This document shows positions 53,681 to 62,162 of a stretch of 64,000 bases of DNA, piece after piece. The stretch spans positions 26,551 to 90,550 of the forward strand of contig NZ_CAWNSW010000004.1 in the NCBI RefSeq assembly GCF_963877135.1, in the 5' to 3' direction. Position 1 is the stretch's first letter; every line of letters begins with the position of its first letter. The position numbers and the translations under genes are program-made. The notes below the pieces were generated by a model. That model did not search any database. It was not told where the DNA came from and saw nothing but the letters and a program-made list of their open reading frames with translations. The stretch comes from Stenomitos frigidus_A (lineage in GTDB: Bacteria > Cyanobacteriota > Cyanobacteriia > Leptolyngbyales > Leptolyngbyaceae).

Positions 53681-53851
53681 TGTCGCAATGCTGCTACCCT
53701 ACAACGGCAAATCAGGTTGGCATCATGAGTGGGCATTGCTAGACCTGGGGTTAGTTTGAGAACGCCTACTTCTGTAGAAACGTTATGGCCTGCGACAGGC
53801 AAGGAACGCGAAACGTCCCTCCTAAATGCATCCCTCCAATTAGCAGCGCCC

Positions 53852-54166
53852 ATGACTGAGCCAGCATCCGAACAGCATCATGTGTACATTGCGCTCTGTG
53901 CTGACGGCTCGCTTTACACAGGCTACAGCAAAAACGTTGAGCAACGGCTCAAAACCCACAACAAGGGTAAAGGCGGACGCTACACACGGGCCCATCGTCC
54001 TCTAAAGCTTTTGGCATCCTGGTCTTTGCAAACGAAAACAGAGGCGTTACGAGTAGAATACGCCATCAAGCAGTTAACCCGACAGCAAAAGCTTGCCCTA
54101 GCAGAGGGTACGCAGACTTTTGGATGGCTCTCTGCAGCTCTACCGAAGCCAGGGCATGAAATGTAG
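53852..54166 (+). CDS. GIY-YIG nuclease family protein
   Basis: 104 residues from ATG 53852; the frame is open from 53729 but the upstream part has no family similarity. UPF0213/YhbQ-like: HHVYIALCADGSLYTGYSKNVEQRLKTHN (the GIY...YIG equivalents are VYI and YTG, with Arg in EQRLKTH), then GKGGRYTRAHRPLKLL and catalytic Glu in EALRVEYAIKQLTR. Single-domain members may act in DNA repair; function unproven. Confidence 0.85.
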   Translation: MTEPASEQHHVYIALCADGSLYTGYSKNVEQRLKTHNKGKGGRYTRAHRPLKLLASWSLQTKTEALRVEYAIKQLTRQQKLALAEGTQTFGWLSAALPKPGHEM

Positions 54167-54596
54167 CGAAACTTCTGGTCTTTTTGCTGCATGCCTTCGC
54201 AGGGCGACGACTCGATCGAAGCTCTATGACCTCAATCAAAGCAGTACTACAAAGTGCGGAAATAGCACGAATAATTCAAACAACTCTAATAATTAGCGCT
54301 TTCAAGCAGCGGAGCCTATGGGTAGCATGCAATGGCATTAGGTGAAGTGAACCAGGCAATCAAAGCCAGACCACAGTTATCGAAGAGTACCCTTTAAGGG
54401 TGAACGGAGTAAGAACCAGCGGTAGGACTTACGAGTAAGGCTAAGAAAGACTAGTTAATAGATTTAAATACAGCGACGTACAGCCGCAAGAACAAAAGAC
54501 TAAATGAACCGCACTTGACGCCCCGACATCCCCAGCTTTCTCTCATTCTGCTTGAAAAAAAGCAAGAGACAGAGGTCGTCTACAGCGCAGACATAG
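54167..54596. other. Convergent gap with many small hairpins, possible RNA
   Basis: No protein gene. Between the GIY-YIG and nblA 3' ends there are several short stem-loops in order: GTGCGGAAATAGCAC, CCTATGG...CATTAGG, GGTGAAGTGAACC, GGCAATCAAAGCC, ACCCTTTAAGGGT and CTTACGAGTAAG (about 54265-54450). It does not match the RNase P, tmRNA, 6S or SRP RNA signatures I know. Confidence 0.35.
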
Positions 54597-54794
54597 CTAC
54601 TGGAACTGAGGACCCGACTCCAATCCCCACTGGTGCTTCAGAAAGTGCTTGTACATATTCTCACGCAGCACCATCTGCTCATACAGCTTGACGAGGAAAT
54701 CTTGAGCCTGTTCACGGCTCATGTTCTGCACTTGGGATTCAAAGGAACGGATACTGAATTGCTGCTCCAAAGACAGGTCAACAGGTTGGTTCAT
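54597..54794 (-). CDS. nblA: Phycobilisome degradation protein NblA
   Basis: 65 residues from ATG 54794, which has GGAG six bases upstream; the longer open frame to 54842 is not needed. Small helix-hairpin protein that acts as an adaptor between phycobiliproteins and the ClpC protease during nutrient starvation. Typical segments are LSLEQQFSIRSFESQVQNMS and REQAQDFLVKLYEQMVLREN followed by MYKHFLKHQWGLE. Consistent with the phycobilisome gene apcD in this window. Confidence 0.93.
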   Translation of the reverse strand: MNQPVDLSLEQQFSIRSFESQVQNMSREQAQDFLVKLYEQMVLRENMYKHFLKHQWGLESGPQFQ

Positions 54795-54914
54795 ATTCGA
54801 CTCCAGATTGAGAGAGTGTATTCTGACGTTTCCCTTCTCCAATTGCTCGGATGGGAGGGAGCGATCGCAGATTCCTCTTATAGTTGCCTAAGAAAAGAAA
54901 TCTCTTGTCGCCTT

Positions 54915-54944
54915 GTATTACAGAATATAACAACTATTTGACAA
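54915..54944 (-). promoter_or_regulatory. Candidate nblA promoter
   Basis: On the minus strand TTGTCA (54944-54939), 18 bases, TAATAC (54920-54915), about 120 bases before the nblA start. No NtcA box (GTA-N8-TAC) was found close by. Confidence 0.4.
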
Positions 54945-55362
54945 AAAGCACATACCCCTCTTGGGGTAATCTTTGATGCAACCGCTCTATCAAAAGCGTT
55001 GAAGTGCTTTCAGCAAACTCAGACCTTTAGTAGAGATGGATCTAGTACCTTAGCTGTGGCATAGACCAGACATAAATTGATCGGCGCTCGTGTCTGCGTC
55101 ATCACTACTAGTCGATTAATCGTTAGCAATGGGTAATCAGCGGTACACCTTTGTCACTTGACCCACTATCAAGGCTGGAGAAGGACGTACCTGCAACGGC
55201 TTGGAGGGATGACGATCGCCCAACGTAGTCGCTTGCATTTACAACGTTGAGCCACAGTGCTAACAGATTCGTTGATCGAGAAAAGATTATCTGTAATCAA
55301 AACGACTTTATGAGCTAACAACAGGCAAAGACTTCAAACCAACGTTCTGCAAGGTTTTCCAA

Positions 55363-55387
55363 ATACCCGATAAAAAAAGTCGGGTAT
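55363..55387. terminator. Hairpin upstream of thrC
   Basis: ATACCCGA (55363-55370) pairs with TCGGGTAT (55380-55387) around an A-rich loop. It precedes thrC by ~160 bases and might be an attenuator or the end of an unannotated transcript. Confidence 0.4.
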
Positions 55388-55544
55388 GTTTGACTGGTTT
55401 TGTAACCCGTGTTACCATCATTCGAGTTTGGTAGTTACACTTGGCTCTATACCTTCGTATTGTTTCTGTTTCACATTTCTTCTGCCTCACACTGTCTTCT
55501 GCTTTATCACACTGTCCTCTGCCTTAAATAAAGAGATTCTGACC

Positions 55545-56846
55545 ATGACTCAGGCAACTCAACTGCAAACCAAATCTGCTGCGACCTTTCGTGCTCTCAA
55601 ATGTAAAGAGTGCGGTGAAGAGTACGAACTGAAGGCAATGCACGTTTGCGAGTTTTGCTTTGGTCCATTGGAGGTCGCTTATGACTACGATGCACTCCGA
55701 AGAGCAGTAACCCGTGAAAGCATTCAGGCAGGCCCTCACTCCATTTGGCGCTACCGTCCCTTTCTACCGGTTGAAACCAATCAGCCAATCGATGTTGGTA
55801 CGGGGCTAACACCATTAGTGCAGGCAAACCGCCTGGCTCGTCGACTTGGTTTGAAAAAGCTGTACATCAAGAATGATGCCGTCAACATGCCCACCCTCAG
55901 CTTCAAGGATCGGGTGGTATCAGTCGCATTGACACGGGCAAAAGAGCTGGGTTTCACAACGGTCTCATGTGCCAGCACGGGCAATCTGGCAAACTCAACG
56001 GCAGCGATCGCGGCACATGCAGGTTTAGACTGTTGCGTCTTTATCCCCGCCGATCTAGAAGCCGGTAAAGTAATGGGCACGTTAATCTACAGCCCCACAG
56101 TGATGGCGGTACAGGGCAATTATGACCAGGTAAATCGTCTCTGCTCCGAAGTGGCGAATACGCATGGTTGGGGCTTTGTGAACATCAATCTGCGTCCCTA
56201 CTACTCCGAAGGGTCTAAAACACTGGGCTACGAAGTGGCAGAGCAATTGGGCTGGCAGTTGCCTGACCACATTGTCGCTCCGTTGGCATCCGGTTCTCTC
56301 TTCACCAAGATTTATAAGGGCTTCCGAGAGTTTGTTGATGTCGGGTTAGTCGCTGATAAGCACGTTCGCTTTAGCGGTGCACAAGCGGAAGGCTGCTCTC
56401 CTATTGCTCAGGCGTACCGGGAAGGACGAGACTTTGTGACGCCTGTGAAGCCCAGCACGATCGCTAAATCGCTGGCGATCGGCAACCCAGCGGATGGTGT
56501 GTACGCGATCGATATTGCCCGCAAAACCAACGGCAACATTGAATCCGTCAACGATGCTGAAATCATTGCAGGCATTAAGCTCCTGGCAGAGACCGAAGGC
56601 ATCTTTACCGAAACGGCTGGTGGCACTACAGTTGCTGTCTTGCAGAAGCTGGTGGAAGCGGGCAAAATTGACCCTGACGAAACCACAGTTGTTTACATCA
56701 CGGGCAACGGTCTGAAGACTCAAGAAGCGGTACAAGGTTACGTTGGTGAGCCCCTCACGATCGAGCCCAAGCTGGACAGCTTCGAACGGGCGCTGGAACG
56801 CTCTCGTACGCTGGAGCGCCTGGAATGGCAGCAAGCATTAGTTTAA
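55545..56846 (+). CDS. thrC: Threonine synthase
   Basis: 433 residues from ATG 55545. Converts O-phosphohomoserine to threonine with PLP. The N-terminal zinc-ribbon-like segment has Cys20, Cys23, Cys35 and Cys38 (ALKCKECGEEY, HVCEFCFG), seen in many bacterial and plant forms. PLP Lys in NMPTLSFKDRVVSVAL; SCASTGNLANSTAAIAAHAG; phosphate loop APLASGSLFTK; C-terminal VVYITGNGLK. Followed on the same strand by a MoaD/ThiS-like gene and an ACT-domain gene. Confidence 0.95.
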   Translation: MTQATQLQTKSAATFRALKCKECGEEYELKAMHVCEFCFGPLEVAYDYDALRRAVTRESIQAGPHSIWRYRPFLPVETNQPIDVGTGLTPLVQANRLARRLGLKKLYIKNDAVNMPTLSFKDRVVSVALTRAKELGFTTVSCASTGNLANSTAAIAAHAGLDCCVFIPADLEAGKVMGTLIYSPTVMAVQGNYDQVNRLCSEVANTHGWGFVNINLRPYYSEGSKTLGYEVAEQLGWQLPDHIVAPLASGSLFTKIYKGFREFVDVGLVADKHVRFSGAQAEGCSPIAQAYREGRDFVTPVKPSTIAKSLAIGNPADGVYAIDIARKTNGNIESVNDAEIIAGIKLLAETEGIFTETAGGTTVAVLQKLVEAGKIDPDETTVVYITGNGLKTQEAVQGYVGEPLTIEPKLDSFERALERSRTLERLEWQQALV

Positions 56847-56945
56847 GGACGAAACTAAGGGCTGAAGGCTAAGAAGACTGAAGCAGCTATTTATCCCTTC
56901 GCCCTTGTGCTCTTTTATCCTTTATCATTCATCCTTTATCCTTTC
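56847..56945. repeat. TTTATCC/AGGCTAA repeat-rich gap
   Basis: Degenerate CTTTATCC and AAGGCTAA units, related to the TTTAGCC family, fill the gap between thrC and the MoaD-like gene. Confidence 0.65.
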
Positions 56946-56950
56946 GAACC

Positions 56951-57226
56951 ATGTCCATCAAAGTTCTCATTCCAACCCCGCTACAAAAGCTCACCAACAA
57001 TCAGGCGACGCTTGAATGCACCGCTGATACGGTTGCTAGTCTTTTGGAATCGCTTGAAACCAGTTGTCCTGGCATCAAGGCACGTCTGTGTGATGACAAA
57101 GGCGAGCTACGTCGTTTCGTCAACTTTTACGTGAATAGCGAAGATATTCGCTTTCTGGAAGGCGCTAACACACCGCTAAAAGATGGCGATGAAGTGAGCA
57201 TTATTCCCGCGATCGCGGGCGGCTAG
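56951..57226 (+). CDS. MoaD/ThiS-like ubiquitin-fold sulfur-carrier protein
   Basis: 91 residues ending in Gly-Gly (DEVSIIPAIAGG), the site of adenylation and thiocarboxylation in sulfur carriers. VLIPTPLQKLTNNQATLE, VNFYVNSEDIRFLEGANTPLKDGD fit the beta-grasp fold. MoaD serves molybdopterin, ThiS thiamine and CysO cysteine synthesis; its position 100 bases after thrC argues for a sulfur-amino-acid role, by analogy, not proof. Confidence 0.88.
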   Translation: MSIKVLIPTPLQKLTNNQATLECTADTVASLLESLETSCPGIKARLCDDKGELRRFVNFYVNSEDIRFLEGANTPLKDGDEVSIIPAIAGG

Positions 57227-57242
57227 CGATTAGAACACTCTC

Positions 57243-57650
57243 ATGCCTACAGCAGGTCTCACGCTTTCTGTCTTGCCAGACGTGTTTGCGGTCTGTCGGT
57301 TGAAGCAAAACGAGCCTATACCTGCATGGAGTCTACAAGGCTTCTTTTCCATCACGCGGACTGAGGATGAACGGTCGATCGTCTGTTCGCAAGCAAACAT
57401 GTCACTGGGCGTGCAGGCGATAGGACTAGAGCGGGATTGGCGCTGTTTCAAGGTTGAAGGATCGTTAGACTTTGCACTAACGGGCATTTTGCTGTCGATC
57501 GCGGCACCGTTGGCAGAGGCTGGCATTGGCATTTTTGCCATTTCAACCTATGAAACCGACTACATTCTTGTGAAGCAATCAAATCTGGACAGAGCGGTAC
57601 AGGCGCTATCAAAGGCAGGACATCAACTTGTGCAGCCCCCAATCGATTAG
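57243..57650 (+). CDS. ACT domain-containing protein
   Basis: 135 residues. Two ACT-like halves: FAVCRLKQNEPIPAWSLQG...ERSIVCSQ and the more conserved WRCFKVEGSLDFALTGILLSIAAPLAEAGIGIFAISTYETDYILVKQSNLDRAVQAL. ACT domains bind amino acids and regulate enzymes. Sixteen bases after the MoaD-like gene, so probably co-transcribed with it and thrC; an amino-acid sensor for the pathway is plausible. Its stop overlaps that of the convergent TPR gene. Confidence 0.82.
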   Translation: MPTAGLTLSVLPDVFAVCRLKQNEPIPAWSLQGFFSITRTEDERSIVCSQANMSLGVQAIGLERDWRCFKVEGSLDFALTGILLSIAAPLAEAGIGIFAISTYETDYILVKQSNLDRAVQALSKAGHQLVQPPID

Positions 57651-58579
57651 ACAACTTCTGGATTGAACTGTTCGACCCGCTTCAGCAGGTTGTCTCGCGT
57701 TTTACGTGCCTCGGCATTATTGGGGTTGATTTTAAGAGTCGCGTTGAATGATGCGATCGCCTCCTGATAGCGGTTGAGATTGATCAATGCCGCACCGCGA
57801 TTGAACCAGGCATCTTCGCTGTTTTGTTGCAGCGCGAGCGCGCGATCGTAGGACTTAATCGCTTCTTGATAGCGTTTGAGATCAAACTGCACATTGCCAC
57901 GATTAATCCAGGCATCGACCCGCTTGGGGTCTAGCCTCACAGCTTGGTCGCAAGCTGCTAGCGCGTCTGTGTAGCGCCCTAGTTTGGCAAGCACAATGCC
58001 CCGGTTATACCAGGCACTGGCATAGTTTGGCTGCAAGCGCACCGCTTTATCATACGCAGCGGCCTCCTCTGGATAGCGATGCAACCGACCCAGTGTGACG
58101 CCCCGGTTGTACCAAACATTGGCATCGTTTGCATCCAGTTTCAGCGCTTGATCGTAGGCTTTTAGCGCGGCTTCTGGCTGTTTCGTATCATCCAGCGCAT
58201 TGCCCAAGCCAACCCAGCTAGCCACCGATTGGGCATCTAATGCTAAAGCGCGTTTGTAAGCGGCGATCGCGCCCTCATACTGCTCCAAGTAGTAGAAAGC
58301 ATTGCCCTGACCAAGCCAGGCTTCGACATTCTTTGCATCGGCTGCTAGCACCTGGTTAAACACCGCCAGCGCCTGATCGGGCTTGCCATCGTCCAGCAAC
58401 GCGCGACCCTGCTTGAGTAGTGAGTCGTGATCCTGCGCTTGTGCCAGAACGAAGGTGGTTGGAACGGCAGCGGTGCTTTGGCGCACTCCCGCTGCCTGCG
58501 CGGATGTTATGACCGTCGGGATGGTGATGCTAGTCAATAGTGCAATCAGTGCAGTGAGTCTAAGAGATTGCAATGACAT
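57647..58579 (-). CDS. Secreted tetratricopeptide-repeat protein
   Basis: 310 residues from ATG 58579, preceded by AAGGAGA; an earlier ATG at 58624 is less likely. Signal peptide (MSLQSLRLTALIALLTSIT...AQA). About seven TPR units of 34 residues (AWLGQGNAFYYLEQYEGAIAAYKRAL, VWYNRGVTLGRLHRYPEEAAAYDKAV and so on) from ~residue 55 to 300. Periplasmic or lumenal protein-protein scaffold. Convergent with the ACT gene, sharing overlapping stops. Confidence 0.88.
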   Translation of the reverse strand: MSLQSLRLTALIALLTSITIPTVITSAQAAGVRQSTAAVPTTFVLAQAQDHDSLLKQGRALLDDGKPDQALAVFNQVLAADAKNVEAWLGQGNAFYYLEQYEGAIAAYKRALALDAQSVASWVGLGNALDDTKQPEAALKAYDQALKLDANDANVWYNRGVTLGRLHRYPEEAAAYDKAVRLQPNYASAWYNRGIVLAKLGRYTDALAACDQAVRLDPKRVDAWINRGNVQFDLKRYQEAIKSYDRALALQQNSEDAWFNRGAALINLNRYQEAIASFNATLKINPNNAEARKTRDNLLKRVEQFNPEVV

Positions 58580-58758
58580 AGAGGTTCTCCTTATGTGCAG
58601 GCGCTGCAAGATAGCAATAGTCATATGAGTTCGGGCGGATAGACGTTAAAGGCTGATGGCTGGTGGTGGGAGGTTATCGAGCGCTCCAAGATGGATACCC
58701 AAAGACAGACACGAAACTGACGACGAGGCGCTTCTAGCGTTCCCATTTCAAGCGTGAC

Positions 58759-61443
58759 TCAGAGCAGATGCAGTGGATCAATATCGATCGTTAAGCTGAC
58801 ACTGCTCGCGCAGAGCACTCGGAGTGCAGTGGCATCGGGCAGCGTCACTGGTTGATCGAGCGGCAGTTTGAGCAAAATTTGCCAATGATAGCGACGGGCA
58901 ACGCGCAAAATGGTCGCGGGCGCAGGCCCCAGGCGCTCAACGCCTTGTGCTTCCAGGTCAGCCAAGGCTAAGGCAACCCGTTCGGCGGCTTGCTGTACTG
59001 CAACTGGGCTGGTGCTAGCGAAACGCAGTAAGACTAAGCGACTGTAGGGCGGGTAGTGAAGCTGCGATCGATGCTGTAACTCGTCATCCACAAACCGCTC
59101 ATACGCATGCTGCTGTACGGCCTGAATCACCGCAGCTTCGGGTGAATAGGTTTGCAGAATGACCCGACCCGGATCATCTCCCCGCCCACAGCGGCCTGCC
59201 ACCTGTGTCAAGGTTTGGAACGCGCGCTCACTGGCACGATAATCCGCCATGTGCAGCAAGCCATCGGCCGACAGGATGCCTACCAGAGTCACCTGTGGCA
59301 GATCAATCCCTTTTGCCAGCATTTGTGTGCCGACTAGAATATCGGCTTCCCCAGCCGCAAAATGAGTCAGCAGTGCCCGATGCGCACCTTTTGTCCGAGT
59401 GGTATCGCTGTCAAACCGGATCGATCGCAGATCAGGAAATTGTTGTGTCAACGCTTGCGCAATCTGCTGAGTGCCGCTGCCAAAATGCTTGAAATAAGTA
59501 GACTGGCAGCTTGGACAATCGTTCGGCAACAGTCGGTTGTAGTTGCAGTAGTGGCAGCGCAACAAAGGCGTCGCTTCCGTATGGCTGTGGTGATAGGCCA
59601 TCGAAACGTCGCAGTTGGGACAAGTGACGACGTAGCCGCAGCTTCGGCAGGAAACAAAGGTGCTGTGCCCACGGCGATGAATGAACAGAATGCCCTGCTG
59701 CTGCCGTTCTTTCATCGCAATGAGTGCCAATCGCAGCGATCGACTAAACACGGAACGATTCCCTTGATGCAACTCCTGACGCATATCGACCACCTCGATC
59801 GGCGGTAGGGGGCGATCGTAGACGCGCGAGGGGAGGGAGAGGAAGAGGCGAGGGAAGGAGGGGGGGAGAGTTTTGAGTAGCGCAAGCTCCGAAGGAGCCA
59901 CTTTGTGAACGTGCCGCTTCGCTAGAGAGCTTTGAGTTTTGAGTTCTAAGTGTGGAGTCGATTCTGGCTCTTCTCCCCTCTCCCCTCTCTCCCCTCTCTC
60001 CCCTCTCTCCTCTCTCCTTCCTTCTGCCCCCTGCCCTCTGATCCTTACCCAACTCTCCAGCGAAGGCGTTGCCGACCCCAGCAAGAGAGGGCATTGCTCC
60101 AGTTCAGCTCGCCATTCAGCAACGGTGCGGGCATGGTAGCAAGGGGCTGGTTGATCTTGCTTGAAGCTGGAATCATGCTCTTCGTCGAGTACAATCAGCC
60201 CTAAACGCGGCAGCGGTGCGAAGACGGCAGACCGAGTGCCAATCACAATCTGAGCTTCACCGTTCAGCATTTGCCGCCAAGTGTCGTACCGTTCGCCCTC
60301 AGACAAGGCACTGTGGTAAACGCAGACGCGATCGCCAAAGCGGGCACGAAAGCGATCGGTCAACTGAGGCGTGAGTCCAATTTCTGGCACCAGTACCAAG
60401 GCTGATTGCCCTTGTTGCAAGAGCGGCGCGATCGCCTGTAGATACACCTCTGTTTTGCCCGATCCAGTGACGCCGTGCAGCAAAACCTGAGTAAAGCCAG
60501 ACAGTGCTTGAAGCTGCTCCAAGGCTGCCGCCTGGTCTGGCGTTAACGACTTCGCTACATCAGCAGTGACGGTTGGCCCACCTTCCCGCCGGAGCACTTC
60601 ACGCGGTTGGATGACCACCTGCCCCTTCTGCGCCAGTCCTTTCAGGGTCGTGGAACTGGTCTGACACAACTGCAGCAGATCGGTCAGCCAAAGTTCGCCT
60701 CCTTGCCGCCGGAGCACGGCCAAAATTTCCTGCTGTCTAGGGGTTAGATCAAATGGGGCCGGTGAGGCAACGAGCGTGACGGCTAATCTCTGCTTGGGGC
60801 GAACGGTTGTAGGTGGTTCCAGATAGTTTGCCACCAGACCATCTTTAACCAACTCTTGCAGCCCTCGGTAGGCTCCCTGGCACTGACGCTGCAAGTATTG
60901 CCAGCTATAGTCCCCCGTTTTGCTGGCGTGAAGGAGTGTGAGGAGTTGCTGAGCCGCAGGGGTGAGGGGATGAGGGGGTGAGGAGGTGAGGGATAAACTA
61001 GTCGCATCTTTATCCTTGATCCTTTCGCCTTGATCTTTTCTGCCTACCAGCCGTACCCGTCGCTGCGATCGCGACAACAGCCCTGGCGGCAGTGCTACGC
61101 GTACAACCTGCATGAGTGGGGTGCAGTAGTAGTCGGCAACACGGTTTAACAACTGCCAGTAAGTGGCCGAGAAGAATCTCGATTGTAAGGTGGCGTCAAC
61201 ATCCCGGATTTGCTTTGCTTCTAGATCAGCGGGTGGTTGCTCCAGGCAGCGAATGGCGATCGCCCCTACCTGCTGCATCCCAAACGGCACGCTCAAAAGA
61301 TCACCGGGCTGAACGATCAACGGTGGCAGCAACCGATAGGTAAAAATCCCCTGTGCACCTGGGCAATCCACTAGCACCTCAACCCAGGTGGTCATTGGCA
61401 CGTTTGCTTGATCATTGGTTCCAGGCTCAGCCAAAACAGACAT
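58759..61443 (-). CDS. priA: Primosomal protein N' (replication restart helicase PriA) with repeat inserts
   Basis: 894 residues, against ~730 in E. coli. PriA reloads the replicative helicase at collapsed forks. Seen: N-terminal DNA-binding domain (VEVLVDCPGAQGIFTYRLLP), Walker A VTGSGKTEVYLQ, DEEHDSSFKQDQ, motif III LLGSATPSLESW, zinc-binding Cys cluster (CRSCGYVVTCPNCDVSM, RCHYCN, CPSC) and motifs V-VI (VGTQMLAKGIDLPQVT, TQVAGRCGRGD). Residues ~136-163 and ~462-543 are repeat-encoded (ERGERGERGERGEE and LELKTQSSLAKRHVHKV) and absent from normal PriA. Confidence 0.93.
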   Translation of the reverse strand: MSVLAEPGTNDQANVPMTTWVEVLVDCPGAQGIFTYRLLPPLIVQPGDLLSVPFGMQQVGAIAIRCLEQPPADLEAKQIRDVDATLQSRFFSATYWQLLNRVADYYCTPLMQVVRVALPPGLLSRSQRRVRLVGRKDQGERIKDKDATSLSLTSSPPHPLTPAAQQLLTLLHASKTGDYSWQYLQRQCQGAYRGLQELVKDGLVANYLEPPTTVRPKQRLAVTLVASPAPFDLTPRQQEILAVLRRQGGELWLTDLLQLCQTSSTTLKGLAQKGQVVIQPREVLRREGGPTVTADVAKSLTPDQAAALEQLQALSGFTQVLLHGVTGSGKTEVYLQAIAPLLQQGQSALVLVPEIGLTPQLTDRFRARFGDRVCVYHSALSEGERYDTWRQMLNGEAQIVIGTRSAVFAPLPRLGLIVLDEEHDSSFKQDQPAPCYHARTVAEWRAELEQCPLLLGSATPSLESWVRIRGQGAEGRREERGERGERGERGEEPESTPHLELKTQSSLAKRHVHKVAPSELALLKTLPPSFPRLFLSLPSRVYDRPLPPIEVVDMRQELHQGNRSVFSRSLRLALIAMKERQQQGILFIHRRGHSTFVSCRSCGYVVTCPNCDVSMAYHHSHTEATPLLRCHYCNYNRLLPNDCPSCQSTYFKHFGSGTQQIAQALTQQFPDLRSIRFDSDTTRTKGAHRALLTHFAAGEADILVGTQMLAKGIDLPQVTLVGILSADGLLHMADYRASERAFQTLTQVAGRCGRGDDPGRVILQTYSPEAAVIQAVQQHAYERFVDDELQHRSQLHYPPYSRLVLLRFASTSPVAVQQAAERVALALADLEAQGVERLGPAPATILRVARRYHWQILLKLPLDQPVTLPDATALRVLCASSVSLTIDIDPLHLL
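59860..60035. repeat. Compound repeat insert inside priA
   Basis: GAGTTTT units, a GTAGCG...CGCTAG-like imperfect palindrome (~59877-59925), more GAGTTTT/CTAAG sequence, then CTCTCCC units (~59972-60020). The minus-strand reading frame stays open throughout. Confidence 0.88.
60955..61035. repeat. Second repeat tract inside priA
   Basis: GGGGTGAG/GAGGTGAG units and a TTTATCCTTGATCCTTT stretch encode residues of the N-terminal insert. Confidence 0.75.
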
Positions 61444-62162
61444 GCGGGGGAAAACACTCAGAGGACGGCTCTAAGCTTGTTCTTCACACTCTAGCTTGTG
61501 GCAGGCGGTTTTCACCCTACCGATAGAGGGGAGAACGATTAACTGTGTGGGAGCCTTTTATAACAACGCAATGACTGGATTGTTTTCAGTGCGGGTCTTG
61601 GCAGTATCGGAAAAGCATATCTTCTGAACGCTTACCGAGATTGCGGCTAGTCGTTTCTGATGTCGCAATGGACTGATTGCGATGACTCTCTAGCCTAGTT
61701 GTTTGATGGCGAGGTAATGACGTTTGGCAATAGTAGCGATCGGCTCTTGATCATCAGCCTTTTCATATTTTGTTTAGAATCGTTTCATTGTTGCAACTTG
61801 GCTCATTTCCCTCACTATCCGCCTTCTCAGCTGGTCACTCTCAGCCGTTCACTAAGTTCTTGTGACATGGTTTTCAAATTGATTTTTGTAGTTGAGCGAA
61901 CAAACTAAAATTTTGCTTCAAGTAGCTTAACAGAATGCGATCAGCTTACTGTGCGGTAACGTTCATCGGTTATTGCTTCTAAGCGGTCAAGCCCCTTCCC
62001 CAATTCTGGAATGCAACCGTTAAGATCAGCAAACCAAAGATGACTTAAGACGAACAGAATTTACTCAAACGACGTTGCCTCTACCGGAACAGCACTGTTT
62101 TTAGACCACTGTATACGTACATCCCTTTTGAATCGTTAGCCCCTTACACATCAATTATTCAT
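61444..62162. other. sigA upstream region
   Basis: 719 bases between divergent priA and sigA. No gene is supported; the 69-codon frame at 61699-61908 is Cys/Phe-rich and has no conserved look. Long leaders are common before principal sigma genes. No promoter could be assigned with confidence. Confidence 0.5.

Larger units (their letters stand above)
54795..55544. other. Shared regulatory region between nblA and thrC
   Basis: 750 bases without a supported gene. It holds the nblA leader (to ~54910), a candidate nblA promoter, the inverted repeat TACCCC/GGGGTA (54953-54968) and a hairpin at 55363-55387. The open frame upstream of thrC (55386-55544) is rich in Cys/Phe/His and not like ThrC, so it is treated as leader. 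Confidence 0.5.

Noticed and set aside
54265..54450. RNase P RNA or tmRNA in the gap before nblA
   Set aside because: The signature sequences of those RNAs are absent, so only a structured segment is reported.
61699..61908. 69-codon frame upstream of sigA
   Set aside because: Cys/Phe-rich random-looking composition and no family similarity.
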